From NCBI RefSeq assembly GCF_030929605.1, contig NZ_JAVFVS010000005.1, forward strand, positions 434,001 through 498,000: 64,000 bases of DNA. Reading direction: 5' to 3'. This document shows positions 1 through 9,701 of the stretch, piece by piece. A program made the translations under genes and the position numbers. How positions within the stretch are numbered: the first letter of the stretch is position 1; each line of letters starts with the position of its first letter. Source of the stretch: Flavobacterium sp. LHD-80 (GTDB taxonomy: Bacteria; Bacteroidota; Bacteroidia; Flavobacteriales; Flavobacteriaceae). The notes below the pieces were generated by a model. It was given only the letters and a program-made list of their open reading frames with translations, was not told where the DNA came from and did no database searches.

Positions 1-1949
1 TTGATGCAATAGCCTTTGGAAGTAACGGATTAGCCGATGTTTTAGAAACTAATCCTGACAGCGGTGTTTTAAACTATACCGTTTTAGATTCTGATAATGA
101 TGAAATAAAGAACTACACCGAACTTGACAGTGATAATGACGGCTGCAATGATGTTATTGAAGCTGGATTTACTGATCCAAATTTCGACGGTCAATTAGGA
201 AATGTTCCTGTTAATGTAAATTCTTTCGGAGTTGTAACCAGCAGAACTGATGGTTATACCACACCAAATGGCAACTACATTATTGCAACTCCATTTTTAA
301 TTACCAAACAACCAGAAAATCAAACAATTTGCGAATTGGAAAAAGCAACTTTCTCTATAGAATCTAACGCTGATACTTTTCAATGGCAATTTTCTACAGA
401 TGGCGGAAATACTTGGAATGCTTTGACAGAAAATGCAATTTATACGGGAACTAAAACTGCTTCTCTAACCATTCAAAAAACAAACAAAACAATGAATGGC
501 TATCAATATCGCGTACTTTTAAACAGAATCAACAATGCCTGCGGACTAACTTCTGCCAATTCTGTAAAACTTACGATTTATGCTTTGCCTGTTCTAAGTT
601 CGCCAATTACAATTGTGCAGTGTGATGACGATACTGATGGTATTTCTAATTTTAATATAACAACAAAAAACAGTTTTGTTTCATCCAATTTTACCAATGA
701 AACCTTTACGTATTATACTACTTTGGCAGGTGCAAATACAAAAGATACTGCAGTATTAATTTCAAATCCGCTTGCGTTTACAAGCGGTAATAAAAATATT
801 TGGACACGTGTTGAAAATTCAAACGGATGTTTTGCTGTTGCTCAACTAAATTTAGTGGTTTCAACGACACAAATCGATCCTAATTTTAAAAGATCTTTTG
901 CCATTTGTGATGATTTTGTCGATGCTATTAATAATGATAATGACGGAATCGCAGTTTTTGATTTTAGCAGTGTAACAAGTGACATTCAAGCAATGCTTCC
1001 TTCTGCAAGCACAAATTATTCCATAACGTATTTCGCAAATGAAGCTGATGCTTTGGCAGAAACCAATGCAATTGCAAATCCTTCAAATTATAGAAATACA
1101 ACAGCAAAACAACAAAAAATCTGGGTGCGCGTAGACAGTAATCTAGATAATGCCTGTTTTGGATTAGGAGCTTACATTACGCTTAATGTAAATCCTAAAC
1201 CCAACATTGACATTAACAGCAATCGCACTGCTGACGAATTAGTTTGTTCTAATTTACCAACGTTTTTTGTTAAACTCGATGCAGGAATTATTGGTAATAT
1301 TCCAGCCAGTACATACACTTATAGCTGGTCAAAAGATGGAAGTATTATTCCGGGCGAAACAAATGAAACTTTAGATGTTAACGAAGAAGGAATTTATACT
1401 GTAGAAGTTTTCACCAAAGACGCTGTTAGTTGCAGCAGAACACGAACTATTACTGTAACAGCTTCAGATATTGCACATCTTGATTCTGTTTCTATATCTG
1501 ATTTGTCAGATTATAATACCGTCGAAGCAAATGTTACAGGATCCGGAAATTATGAATATAGTTTAGATGATCCTAACGGTTCTTTTCAAGAATCTAGCTT
1601 ATTTGAAAATGTACGTCCAGGCATACACGAACTTTATATAAATGATAAAAATGGATGCGGAAAAATTTCAAAAACCGTTGCAGTACTCGGAATTCCGAAG
1701 TTCTTTACTCCAAACAATGACGGACACAATGATTATTGGAACCTTCAAGGAGCAAATGACACTTTTAATTCGGGAGCAAAAATCCTAATTTTTGATCGAT
1801 ATGGAAAACTGATCAAACAAATAATTTCTTCAGGAGATGGCTGGGATGGAAATTATACTGGAAGTCCTATGCCTGCAGATGATTATTGGTACACACTAAA
1901 GTTGGAAGATGGGCGTGAAGCAAAAGGACATTTTAGCTTGAAAAGATAG
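1..1949 (+). CDS. T9SS type B sorting-domain protein, C-terminal part (5' end outside window)
   Basis: The reading frame is open from the left edge (first whole codon at position 3), so this is the 3' part of a longer gene; the first internal Met is at 336 but is not the real start. The early part has Asp/Asn-rich calcium-binding style motifs (LDSDND, LDSDNDG), followed by Ig-like/PKD-like beta-rich segments with paired cysteines. The last ~85 residues match the gliding-motility-associated C-terminal domain (KFFTPNNDGHNDYW, IFDRYGKL, GWDGNYTG, final GHFSLKR). In Bacteroidota this domain directs a protein through the type IX secretion system to the surface or medium. Adhesin or motility role is inference; no catalytic domain is visible. 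It shares its C-terminal domain with the gene at 53318. Confidence 0.88.
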   Translation, partial: DAIAFGSNGLADVLETNPDSGVLNYTVLDSDNDEIKNYTELDSDNDGCNDVIEAGFTDPNFDGQLGNVPVNVNSFGVVTSRTDGYTTPNGNYIIATPFLITKQPENQTICELEKATFSIESNADTFQWQFSTDGGNTWNALTENAIYTGTKTASLTIQKTNKTMNGYQYRVLLNRINNACGLTSANSVKLTIYALPVLSSPITIVQCDDDTDGISNFNITTKNSFVSSNFTNETFTYYTTLAGANTKDTAVLISNPLAFTSGNKNIWTRVENSNGCFAVAQLNLVVSTTQIDPNFKRSFAICDDFVDAINNDNDGIAVFDFSSVTSDIQAMLPSASTNYSITYFANEADALAETNAIANPSNYRNTTAKQQKIWVRVDSNLDNACFGLGAYITLNVNPKPNIDINSNRTADELVCSNLPTFFVKLDAGIIGNIPASTYTYSWSKDGSIIPGETNETLDVNEEGIYTVEVFTKDAVSCSRTRTITVTASDIAHLDSVSISDLSDYNTVEANVTGSGNYEYSLDDPNGSFQESSLFENVRPGIHELYINDKNGCGKISKTVAVLGIPKFFTPNNDGHNDYWNLQGANDTFNSGAKILIFDRYGKLIKQIISSGDGWDGNYTGSPMPADDYWYTLKLEDGREAKGHFSLKR

Positions 1950-1987
1950 CTCTGTTAAATTCCAAACTCCAATTTGAAGCATAAAAA

Positions 1988-2019
1988 AAATCCCAAACTC
2001 CAGATGGAATTTGGGATTT
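1988..2019. terminator. Bidirectional terminator hairpin
   Basis: Perfect 10-bp inverted repeat (aaatcccaaa / tttgggattt) with a 12-base loop, flanked by an A-run on the left and a T-run on the right. It lies between two convergent genes, so it can end both transcripts. Confidence 0.75.
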
Positions 2020-2041
2020 TTATATTGAAATTTAAATCTAA

Positions 2042-3838
2042 TTAGATTTTAAATCTTTTTCTATCAGTTTCTGTCAAATAGATTTTTCTCAAACGAATAG
2101 ATTTTGGAGTAACCTCTACATATTCATCTTTTTGAATGTACTCTAAAGCTTCTTCTAAAGAGAAAATAATCGGAGGGATAATTCTCGCTTTTTCATCAGC
2201 ACCAGAAGAACGAACGTTAGATTGTTTTTTCTCTTTCGTTACGTTTACACACATATCATCACCACGAGAGTTTTCACCAATTACCTGACCTTCATAGATT
2301 TCAGCATTTGGTTCAACGAAAAACTTACCACGATCTTGTAATTTATCGATAGAGTAAGGAATAGCTTTTCCTTTTTCCATAGAAATTAAAGAACCTTTGT
2401 TACGTCCAGCGATTTCTCCTTTGTAAGGCTCATATCCAATAAAACGGTGTGACATGATAGCCTCACCAGCAGTAGCCGTAAGTAATTGATTTCTTAAACC
2501 AATAATTCCACGAGACGGAATATTAAATTTAATAATCATACGCTCACCTTTAGTCTCCATGCTCAACATTTCACCTTTACGAAGTGTAACAAATTCAACT
2601 GCTCTACCTGAAAGATTTTCTGGTAAGTCGATTGTTAATTCCTCAATTGGCTCACATTTTTTACCATCAATTTCTTTGATGATAACCTGTGGCTGACCAA
2701 TTTGCAACTCATAACCTTCTCTTCTCATTGTTTCAATAAGAACAGATAAGTGAAGTACTCCACGGCCAAAAACCATGAATTTATCTGCAGAATCAGTTTC
2801 ACCTAACTTCATAGCTAAGTTCTTCTCTAATTCTTTTGTCAAACGCTCTCTAATATGACGAGAAGTTACAAATTTACCCTCTTTACCAAAGAAAGGAGAG
2901 TCATTAATTGTGAATAACATACTCATTGTAGGCTCATCGATAGCAATAGATGCTAATCCTTCAGGATTTTCGTGATCAGAGATAGTATCTCCAATTTCAA
3001 AACCTTCAACACCAACAACAGCACAAATATCTCCAGCAATTACTTCTGTAACTTTTTTACGTCCTAGACCTTCAAAAGTATGTAATTCTTTAATTCTTGA
3101 TTTTGTTACAGTACCGTCTCTTTTTACCAAAGATATTGGCATACCTTCTTTTAAAATACCTCTTTCAAGACGTCCGATAGCGATACGACCTGTAAATGCA
3201 GAGAAATCTAAAGAAGTAATCAACATTTGTGGATTTCCTTCAGAAACTTTAGGAGCTGGTACATTGTCAACAACCATATCCAATAATGCTTCAACATTAT
3301 CAGTTACGTTTTCCCAATGATCAGACATCCAGTTGTTTTTAGCAGAACCATAAACTGTTGGGAAATCCAACTGCCATTCTTCAGCACCTAATTCAAACAT
3401 TAGGTCAAAAACTTTTTCGTGAACTTCTTCCGGAGTACAGTTTTCTTTATCAACTTTATTGATAACTACGCAAGGTTTCAAACCTAAATCGATCGCTTTT
3501 TGCAAAACGAAACGAGTTTGTGGCATTGGCCCTTCAAAAGCATCAACTAGTAAACAAACACCATCGGCCATGTTCAATACACGTTCTACTTCACCTCCAA
3601 AATCCGCGTGACCAGGAGTGTCAATAATATTGATTTTTGTTCCTTTATATTGAACTGATACGTTTTTAGAAGTAATAGTAATACCTCTCTCACGCTCTAA
3701 ATCATTATTATCTAGAATTAAATCACCTGTGTTTTCGTTTTCACGAAATAACTGACAGTGATACATAATTTTATCAACCAAAGTTGTTTTACCGTGATCG
3801 ACGTGGGCAATAATTGCAATGTTTCTAATAGATTCCAT
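2042..3838 (-). CDS. typA: Ribosome-associated translational GTPase TypA/BipA
   Basis: A 598-residue protein of full family length. The GTPase core is complete: P-loop AHVDHGKTT (residues 11-19), switch I RGITI, G3 [12 protein letters not shown], and G4 NKVD. EF-G-like domains III and V follow, with the TypA hallmark [15 protein letters not shown] and the BipA-specific C-terminal domain ending in RLRKIYL. TypA binds the ribosome and supports 50S assembly and growth under stress. The start is the only plausible ATG, with a -7 promoter box about 20 bases upstream. Monocistronic by position; ends at a shared terminator. Confidence 0.97.
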   Translation of the reverse strand: MESIRNIAIIAHVDHGKTTLVDKIMYHCQLFRENENTGDLILDNNDLERERGITITSKNVSVQYKGTKINIIDTPGHADFGGEVERVLNMADGVCLLVDAFEGPMPQTRFVLQKAIDLGLKPCVVINKVDKENCTPEEVHEKVFDLMFELGAEEWQLDFPTVYGSAKNNWMSDHWENVTDNVEALLDMVVDNVPAPKVSEGNPQMLITSLDFSAFTGRIAIGRLERGILKEGMPISLVKRDGTVTKSRIKELHTFEGLGRKKVTEVIAGDICAVVGVEGFEIGDTISDHENPEGLASIAIDEPTMSMLFTINDSPFFGKEGKFVTSRHIRERLTKELEKNLAMKLGETDSADKFMVFGRGVLHLSVLIETMRREGYELQIGQPQVIIKEIDGKKCEPIEELTIDLPENLSGRAVEFVTLRKGEMLSMETKGERMIIKFNIPSRGIIGLRNQLLTATAGEAIMSHRFIGYEPYKGEIAGRNKGSLISMEKGKAIPYSIDKLQDRGKFFVEPNAEIYEGQVIGENSRGDDMCVNVTKEKKQSNVRSSGADEKARIIPPIIFSLEEALEYIQKDEYVEVTPKSIRLRKIYLTETDRKRFKI

Positions 3839-3857
3839 CTGTGATTTTTAATGGGCG

Positions 3858-3865
3858 CAAAGGTA
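3858..3865 (-). promoter_or_regulatory. Putative -7 promoter box of typA
   Basis: On the minus strand this reads TAccTTTG, an exact match to the Bacteroidota TAnnTTTG box, implying a leader of only about 10-15 bases before the typA ATG. No clear -33 TTTG is seen. Confidence 0.5.
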
Positions 3866-4007
3866 CACTTTATTTTTTAATAAAAAACGTTTCTAACATA
3901 CTTTGCGTATATACAATCAATTAGTTAATATAAAACACCAAAATATACCCCTCAAAATGCACTTTTGATAGTGCTGAGTTATAGTTAATTTAACTATATT
4001 TGAAGTA

Positions 4008-5717
4008 ATGAAAAGTAAAACTCTCCAAATTACTCTAGTTTATATTCTAGTATCATTGTTTATGGCAATCATCTGTCATAAAATACTTACCACTTATTTT
4101 TCCGATGTAAAATACTTTTATCTTTTTTTTCTGAAAGATATTTTTTTCATTTTAACTACTGCACTATTTTTCAAATACATAGTTTCTAAAAACGAAAAAA
4201 AGAACGTCACTGTTTTTAAAAAATTAAAAGAAACAAATGAAGAAATTAAAGAATCAAATGAGAAGTACGATATTGTAGCAAAAGCAACAAGCGACACTAT
4301 TTGGGACTGGAAAATTCAAGAAGACAGCATAAATTGGAACAAAGGAATCGAAGGTGTCTTTGGCTATAATCCAAACGACGTTGGAAAAACATCAAAATGG
4401 TGGTTCGACAAAATTCATCCTGAAGACAGTATCAGAATGTCAATAAAACTATATTCTTTTATTGAACAAAAAACCGAAAAATGGCAAGATCAATATCGTT
4501 TTAGATGCGCTGACGGAAGCTACAAATATGTTTTAGATCGAGGCTTTTTATTAAAAGATGAAAATGGAAGAGCCATAAGAATGATTGGTGCAATTCAAGA
4601 CATAACCAAACAAAAAGAAGAAGAACAGCGATTAAAGCTTCTTGAAACTGTAATCACACAATCTAAGGATTCGATTTTAATTACCGAAGCCAATTCACAA
4701 GCTCGAAAAATACCTAAAATTGTCTATGTAAACCCAGCATTTTCACAAATGTCAGGTTATTTATCCAATGAAATTGTCGGCAAATCTCCGAATATTTTCA
4801 AAGGACCAAAATCAGATTCTGATGAACTTAAAAAACTATTAAGAGCAATCAAAAACGAAGAAGAATGCCTTATAGAAACCATTAGCTACACCAAACAAAA
4901 AGAAGAATATTGGGTTCGTTTTTCTATGATTCCAATTTTCAATAATGAAGGTTCAATTTCGCACTGGATCTCAATTCAAAGAGACATTACAGAAGAAAAA
5001 AAGCTGGAAACTGAGAAAGAACATCTAATTCGCGAACTGACCCAAAACAACAAAGATTTAAAACAGTTTTCATACATTACTTCGCATAACTTAAGAGCGC
5101 CATTATCTAATTTAATTGGACTTTTGAACCTCATAGAAGATATTCCAATAGAAAACCCAGAGCTCGAAGAAATTTTAACCGGTTTTACGAAATCAACACA
5201 TTTGCTGAACGAAACTATCAATGATTTAGTAAAAGTGATCATTATCAAAGACAATCCTTCTATGCAAAAAGAAGAAGTTTCTTTAAAGGAAGTCTTTGAA
5301 AATGTTTTTAGCCAATTATCTTTTCAAATAGAATTACACAAACCAATCATCAAGCTTAAATTTGAACGCGTACCTTTGCTAAACACAAACAAGGCGTATA
5401 TTGAAAGCATTTTGCTTAATTTGCTTACGAATTCGATAAAATATAAATCAGAAAACAGGAAATTAAAAATATCGATTATTGCAGAGCAAATTGACAACAA
5501 AGCAATATTAACATTCAAAGACAACGGAATTGGGATTGATTTAGAAAGAAATAGAGACAAAGTTTTTGGCCTTTATCAAAGATTTCACAATTATCCAGAC
5601 AGCAAAGGACTTGGCTTGTACCTTGTAAAATCGCAGGTAGAAACCATGGGAGGAACAATAAGTATAGAAAGCGAGGTCAATAAAGGGACAACCTTTACAA
5701 TAACATTTAAAAATTAA
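4008..5717 (+). CDS. PAS-domain sensor histidine kinase
   Basis: 569 residues. Two N-terminal membrane segments (about residues 7-27 and 38-60) with a very short loop between them suggest little extracellular sensing. A short coiled linker leads to two PAS/PAC modules (about 85-205, with the WDW, GYNP and GAIQDITKQK motifs, and about 210-335, ending IQRDITEEKK). The HisKA phosphoacceptor is H360 in TSHNLRAPLSN, a variant H-box common in Bacteroidota PAS kinases. The HATPase domain has NLLTNSIKY, DNGIGID (505-511) and GLGLYLVK. Four bases after the stop begins a single-domain response regulator, its likely partner. Signal unknown; PAS domains suggest a cytoplasmic cue. Confidence 0.92.
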   Translation: MKSKTLQITLVYILVSLFMAIICHKILTTYFSDVKYFYLFFLKDIFFILTTALFFKYIVSKNEKKNVTVFKKLKETNEEIKESNEKYDIVAKATSDTIWDWKIQEDSINWNKGIEGVFGYNPNDVGKTSKWWFDKIHPEDSIRMSIKLYSFIEQKTEKWQDQYRFRCADGSYKYVLDRGFLLKDENGRAIRMIGAIQDITKQKEEEQRLKLLETVITQSKDSILITEANSQARKIPKIVYVNPAFSQMSGYLSNEIVGKSPNIFKGPKSDSDELKKLLRAIKNEEECLIETISYTKQKEEYWVRFSMIPIFNNEGSISHWISIQRDITEEKKLETEKEHLIRELTQNNKDLKQFSYITSHNLRAPLSNLIGLLNLIEDIPIENPELEEILTGFTKSTHLLNETINDLVKVIIIKDNPSMQKEEVSLKEVFENVFSQLSFQIELHKPIIKLKFERVPLLNTNKAYIESILLNLLTNSIKYKSENRKLKISIIAEQIDNKAILTFKDNGIGIDLERNRDKVFGLYQRFHNYPDSKGLGLYLVKSQVETMGGTISIESEVNKGTTFTITFKN

Positions 5718-5721
5718 CATC

Positions 5722-6135
5722 ATGCTCGAGCAAATTTTATGTATTGACGATGATCCAATCACGTTAATGTTATGTAAAAAAGTAATTTCGAAGTCACAAA
5801 TTGCAAATGAAATTATCACCGCTCAAAATGGAGAAGAAGCTCTTCACCACTTCAACACCTTAAAATACACCAATAACAAAAACAAAGACAACAAAAAACC
5901 CGAATTAATTTTCTTAGATTTAAATATGCCTGTCATGGGAGGTTGGGAATTTTTAGATCATTTTACCTCACCTGATTATGCTGAATTCAACACTGCAAAT
6001 GTCATAGTATTATCTTCAACAATTGATCCCGAAGATTTGGCCAAAGCAAAAAAATATCCAATTATAATTGATTTTCTTTCAAAACCAATTACACAACCAA
6101 TGCTGGAATATCTTAAAAAAAAAATAAATCTTTAA
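5722..6135 (+). CDS. Single-domain (CheY-like) response regulator
   Basis: 137 residues consisting only of a receiver domain: acidic pocket DDDP near the N-terminus, phosphoacceptor Asp in IFLDLNMPVMGG, Ser/Thr switch in VLSSTID and the conserved Lys in LSKPI. There is no output domain, so it must act through protein contacts or a phosphorelay. It follows the PAS kinase with a 4-base gap and is surely cotranscribed. This class of short regulator is common next to PAS kinases in Bacteroidota; the target is unknown. Confidence 0.92.
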   Translation: MLEQILCIDDDPITLMLCKKVISKSQIANEIITAQNGEEALHHFNTLKYTNNKNKDNKKPELIFLDLNMPVMGGWEFLDHFTSPDYAEFNTANVIVLSSTIDPEDLAKAKKYPIIIDFLSKPITQPMLEYLKKKINL

Positions 6136-6154
6136 GTTAAATTCGCATTTTTCA

Positions 6155-6203
6155 AAATCCAAATTCTAATTTTTCTAAAGCTTGGAATTTGGATTTTTTT
6201 TAT
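6155..6203 (+). terminator. Rho-independent terminator after the response regulator
   Basis: Perfect 12-bp inverted repeat (aaatccaaattc at 6155-6166 and gaatttggattt at 6185-6196) followed by a run of T. Confidence 0.75.
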
Positions 6204-6239
6204 TTTGGAATTTGAAATTCCGAAAATAGATATAAACAA

Positions 6240-6266
6240 AAAAAGTCCTCTAAAAGAGGACTTTTT
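6240..6266 (-). terminator. Rho-independent terminator of rpsT
   Basis: Perfect 10-bp stem (aaaagtcctc / gaggactttt) with a 5-base loop, 24 bases beyond the rpsT stop codon, with a U-run on the minus-strand transcript. Confidence 0.8.
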
Positions 6267-6289
6267 ATATTTTTAAAAATTGTAATTAA

Positions 6290-6541
6290 TTACAATTTAG
6301 CAACATGTTTCGTTAATTTAGACTTCAAGTTAGAAGCTTTGTTATCGTGAATGATGTTCTTTTTAGCTAATTTATCAATCATAGAGATTACAGTTGATAA
6401 TTTTGCAGTAGCATCAGCTTTATCAGTAGCTATTCTTAATGCTTTGATAGCATTACGAGTAGTTTTGTGCTGATATCTGTTAAGAACTCTTCTTTTCTCG
6501 TTACTTCTGATTCTTTTTAATGCTGACTTATGATTTGCCAT
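6290..6541 (-). CDS. rpsT: 30S ribosomal protein S20
   Basis: 83 residues, highly basic and helical, starting [18 protein letters not shown], the family signature, and of normal length. S20 binds 16S rRNA early in 30S assembly. It lies downstream of the tRNA-Glu cluster on the same strand. No TAnnTTTG box is visible in the 155 bases between the last tRNA and the start codon, so read-through from the tRNA promoter is possible. Confidence 0.97.
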   Translation of the reverse strand: MANHKSALKRIRSNEKRRVLNRYQHKTTRNAIKALRIATDKADATAKLSTVISMIDKLAKKNIIHDNKASNLKSKLTKHVAKL

Positions 6542-6696
6542 TTTCTTTTAATTTTAGATGTAATAATAATTATAAATACTAGTTAAAAAAGAAAAACCTC
6601 CCACAATCGAAAAAACAATCACTTTGGTTTTAACTAATAAAACAAAAACCGAGACACCAATTTTTATTTTATAAAACTTATTTACAACTAATTTTG

Positions 6697-6768
6697 TAGT
6701 CTGTAAGGGAATCGAACCCCTGTTACCAGGACGAAAGCCTGGAGTCCTAACCCCTAGACGAACAGACC
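6697..6768 (-). tRNA. tRNA-Glu (anticodon UUC)
   Basis: The minus strand folds into a complete 72-nt cloverleaf: acceptor GGTCTGT/ACAGACT, anticodon stem CCAGG/CCTGG with loop CTTTCGT (anticodon TTC), and T-arm with TTCGATT. The acceptor begins with a G1-U72 wobble and no 3' CCA is encoded. It differs from the two neighbouring copies in the D-arm, anticodon loop, variable region and T-stem. Confidence 0.95.
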
Positions 6769-6811
6769 AATTTCTTCTAAGTTTTCTTCAATTTAAATAA
6801 AATTGAAATTG

Positions 6812-6883
6812 TAGTCCGTGGGGGAATCGAACCCCCCTTACCAGGATGAAAACCTGGCGTCCTAACCGATAGACGAACGGACC
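6812..6883 (-). tRNA. tRNA-Glu (anticodon UUC)
   Basis: 72-nt cloverleaf on the minus strand: acceptor GGTCCGT/ACGGACT, anticodon loop TTTTCAT (anticodon TTC), T-stem GGGGG/CCCCC. G1-U72 pair, no encoded CCA. Identical to the next copy at 6926-6997. Confidence 0.96.
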
Positions 6884-6925
6884 ATTAACATCAAGTTATA
6901 GAACTTAAATCTGCAGAAAAAAAAG

Positions 6926-6997
6926 TAGTCCGTGGGGGAATCGAACCCCCCTTACCAGGATGAAAACCTGGCGTCCTAACCGATAGACGAACGGACC
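6926..6997 (-). tRNA. tRNA-Glu (anticodon UUC)
   Basis: Identical in sequence to the copy at 6812-6883, giving a recent tandem duplication. It is the promoter-proximal gene of the three; a TTG-N19-TATTTTTG promoter lies about 20 bases upstream of it. Confidence 0.96.
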
Positions 6998-7017
6998 GTG
7001 TTTCTCTAATGCGGATG

Positions 7018-7047
7018 CAAAAATACAACTATTTTTTAGTTGTACAA
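7018..7047 (-). promoter_or_regulatory. Promoter of the tRNA-Glu cluster
   Basis: On the minus strand TTG (7045-7047), 19 bases, then TATTTTTG (7018-7025): both boxes and their spacing fit the Bacteroidota consensus. It overlaps a 6-bp hairpin (7025-7043) that may serve as a weak end for proS. Confidence 0.62.
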
Positions 7048-7075
7048 CACCTGATGCAAAAAAAAGTGATTTTTT

Positions 7076-8554
7076 TTAATACGCCTTAGCAAAAAGCACT
7101 CTTTTTGAAGAAGGATTACCAGTAAACACACAGGTTCCCGCCTCTTCTACAGCATCCAAAGGAATACAACGAATTGTAGCTTTTGTCAAATCTTTTATCT
7201 TTTCTTCAGTCGCCGCTGTTCCGTCCCAGTGAGCAGATATAAAACCTCCTTTACCATCCAAAACTTGCTTAAACTCTTCAAAACTATTTACTTCTGTAAT
7301 ATGAGTATTACGGTAATTTAATGCACGATCAAATAAATCTTTTTGAATTTGCTCTAAAAGATCATTTACATACTCAACGATTTTTTCGCTAGCAACAACT
7401 TCTTTCGACAAATTATCGCGTCTTGCAACCTCAAAAGTTCCGTTTTCTAAATCTTTTGGTCCAACAGCAATTCGAACAGGAACTCCTTTCAATTCCCATT
7501 CAGCAAACTTGAATCCTGGTTTTTGAGTTGTTCTGTCATCATATTTTACTGAAATTTTCAGTTTTCTTAATTTCGCTGTCAATTCATTTACTGCAGCCGT
7601 AATTTCCGCTAATTGCTCATCCGTTTTATGAATTGGAACAATTACAACTTGAATTGGCGCTAAATTTGGAGGCAATACTAAACCTTGATCATCAGAGTGC
7701 GTCATAATCAAAGCCCCCATTAATCTTGTAGAAACTCCCCAAGAAGTTCCCCAAACATGCTCTTGCTTCCCTTCTGCATTAGCAAATTTCACATCAAAAG
7801 CTTTTGCAAAGTTTTGACCTAAAAAGTGAGAAGTTCCAGCTTGAAGCGCCTTACCATCTTGCATCAATGCTTCAATACAATACGTTTCATCTGCACCTGC
7901 AAAACGCTCAGTTTCAGTTTTAAAACCTTTAACAACTGGAATTGCCATGAAATTCTCAGCAAAATCAGCATAAACATTCATCATTTTTTCAGACTCTTCA
8001 ATAGCTTCTGCTTTTGTAGCGTGAGCCGTGTGACCTTCTTGCCACAAAAACTCTGCAGTTCTTAAAAACAAACGCGTACGCATTTCCCAACGCACCACAT
8101 TCGCCCACTGATTAATCAACAATGGCAAATCTCTATAAGACTGCACCCATCCTTTATATGTAGACCAAATAATCGCTTCACTCGTAGGACGAACAATAAG
8201 CTCTTCTTCTAATTTTGCATTTGGATCAACCATTAATTTCCCTGGTTTGTCGGGATCATTTTTTAATCTATAATGTGTCACAACAGCACATTCCTTTGCA
8301 AATCCCTCTGCATTTGTCTCTTCCGCTTCAAACATGCTCTTTGGCACGAATAAAGGAAAATAAGCATTCTGATGACCAGTTTCTTTAAACATTCGATCTA
8401 ACTCAGCCTGCATTTTTTCCCAAATAGCATATCCGTACGGCTTAATAACCATACATCCTCTAACTCCTGAATTTTCAGCTAGATCTGCTTTTACAACCAG
8501 CTCGTTATACCATTTCGAATAATCTTCTGATCTTGTAGTAAGGTTCTTACTCAT
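7076..8554 (-). CDS. proS: Prolyl-tRNA synthetase (short, archaeal/eukaryotic-type)
   Basis: 492 residues, the length of the class IIa ProS form without the editing insertion. Class II motifs are visible: motif 2 region [26 protein letters not shown], preceded by [12 protein letters not shown], the proline-site segment [18 protein letters not shown], and motif 3 region [17 protein letters not shown]. An anticodon-binding domain (about 285-400) and the family's zinc-like C-terminal domain ending in KRVLFAKAY follow. It charges tRNA-Pro in the cytoplasm. Divergent from the lipoprotein gene at 8657, with abutting promoter boxes in the 102-base gap. Confidence 0.97.
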   Translation of the reverse strand: MSKNLTTRSEDYSKWYNELVVKADLAENSGVRGCMVIKPYGYAIWEKMQAELDRMFKETGHQNAYFPLFVPKSMFEAEETNAEGFAKECAVVTHYRLKNDPDKPGKLMVDPNAKLEEELIVRPTSEAIIWSTYKGWVQSYRDLPLLINQWANVVRWEMRTRLFLRTAEFLWQEGHTAHATKAEAIEESEKMMNVYADFAENFMAIPVVKGFKTETERFAGADETYCIEALMQDGKALQAGTSHFLGQNFAKAFDVKFANAEGKQEHVWGTSWGVSTRLMGALIMTHSDDQGLVLPPNLAPIQVVIVPIHKTDEQLAEITAAVNELTAKLRKLKISVKYDDRTTQKPGFKFAEWELKGVPVRIAVGPKDLENGTFEVARRDNLSKEVVASEKIVEYVNDLLEQIQKDLFDRALNYRNTHITEVNSFEEFKQVLDGKGGFISAHWDGTAATEEKIKDLTKATIRCIPLDAVEEAGTCVFTGNPSSKRVLFAKAY

Positions 8555-8608
8555 ATTATATAGTTTGGCACAAATTTTGTTTTAAATAATTTTAACTAAA
8601 TAGTTTGA

Positions 8609-8639
8609 CAAAACTAACTATTTTTGTAATGTGCAACAA
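8609..8639 (-). promoter_or_regulatory. Putative proS promoter
   Basis: Minus strand: TTG (8637-8639), 20 bases, TAGTTTTG (8609-8616). It lies two bases from the oppositely oriented box at 8619, so the two promoters probably compete. Confidence 0.5.
8619..8626 (+). promoter_or_regulatory. Putative -7 box of the lipoprotein/FadL operon
   Basis: TATTTTTG, an exact TAnnTTTG match 30 bases before the ATG at 8657. The nearest TTTG (8604-8607) is too close for a normal -33 box. Confidence 0.45.
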
Positions 8640-8656
8640 TAAAAAACACCACAGAT

Positions 8657-9658
8657 ATGAAAACTTCTACTTCTCTCCGCCAAAACTCAAGTTACTTTTA
8701 CTTAATTGGATTACTGAGTTTTCTGCTTGCATCGTGTGGCTCTTACCAAAATACTTCTTATTACGACAATGATGGAGTGTATGGCAAATCTGCAAACACG
8801 TACACACAAACAACGACTACAAACGTTAATAATCAATATAAAGATTACTTTAAGTCGCTTCAAGACGACAATCAGCCTACCGAAATTTTTACTGATGTAG
8901 ATAATTACGGTAATTATGCTGTAAATGATAGTACTCAAACAGCAACAGCTTACCCTGCTTGGGGAAGCGGCACTACAGAAACCTCAGTAACGTATTACTC
9001 TGACCCAACGTGGTCATGGGGAATTGGTTTCGGATGGGGTTATCCTTATTATGGATACGGCTGGGGATACCCATACTACGGATGGGGCTATTATCCTGGC
9101 TGGGGTTATCCAGGTTGGGGCTACCCGGGATGGGGATATCCAGGATATGCCTACTACAACAATTATTCTTACAGCTATGGAAGAAGAGGATCTGCTGCTT
9201 ATTACGGATCTAGAGGATATGCTTCTAGAGATTCATACGCAGGAAGAGGCTCATATAGCGGAAGAAATTACGCAGGAAGAAGCACTTATACCGGAAGAGA
9301 TTATGCTAGTAGAAATTTTGCCGGAAGAAGCAGCAATAGCGGAACCAGCAGAGGTTATTCTGATTTCAGAAGAAGCTCGTCTGTAAACGGCAGAACCTAT
9401 TCAAGTCCAACATTTACTGATAGAAGAAGCACAGCTCAAGGTCAAAGCAACGGTTATGATTATTCTAACAGAAGATCAAGTGCCGGAGCAACCAACAGAA
9501 GCTACAGCACCCCAAACAACAACTCTGCTAGAACATACTCTCCTAGCCCATCACGCTCAATGGATAGTGGCGGCGGCGGAAGAAGCTACAGCGGTGGCGG
9601 CGGTGGCGGAGGCGGAAGATCTTACGGCGGCGGTGGCGGTGGAGGCGGAAGAAGATAA
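8657..9658 (+). CDS. Gly/Tyr/Trp/Arg-rich lipoprotein of unknown function
   Basis: 333 residues. The N-terminus has a hydrophobic segment ending in a lipobox (LLASCGS), so it is a predicted lipoprotein. After a polar region there is a striking low-complexity block (about 120-170) of GWGYPYYG / PGWGYPGWGYPG units, then a long Ser/Arg/Tyr/Gly region with recurring YAGR/YSGR/YASR motifs, and a C-terminal tail with two runs of glycine ending GGRR. No catalytic domain is recognised. The aromatic-glycine block suggests a flexible or self-associating surface polymer, by inference only. The FadL-like gene follows after 43 bases and is probably in the same operon. Confidence 0.8.
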   Translation: MKTSTSLRQNSSYFYLIGLLSFLLASCGSYQNTSYYDNDGVYGKSANTYTQTTTTNVNNQYKDYFKSLQDDNQPTEIFTDVDNYGNYAVNDSTQTATAYPAWGSGTTETSVTYYSDPTWSWGIGFGWGYPYYGYGWGYPYYGWGYYPGWGYPGWGYPGWGYPGYAYYNNYSYSYGRRGSAAYYGSRGYASRDSYAGRGSYSGRNYAGRSTYTGRDYASRNFAGRSSNSGTSRGYSDFRRSSSVNGRTYSSPTFTDRRSTAQGQSNGYDYSNRRSSAGATNRSYSTPNNNSARTYSPSPSRSMDSGGGGRSYSGGGGGGGGRSYGGGGGGGGRR

Positions 9659-9701
9659 ATCTCTTCTGCAAATCATTCAATCACTTTAAAAACTTAACCA
9701 G

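Noticed and set aside
336..1949. ORF starting at the Met at 336 as a complete gene
   Set aside because: The frame is open to the left edge and the upstream residues have the Asp/Asn-rich repeats of the same family, so the gene is cut by the window.
9024..9689. Long alternative-frame ORFs across the Gly-rich lipoprotein
   Set aside because: They are shadows caused by the repetitive, low-complexity coding sequence in the main frame and have no signal or family motif.
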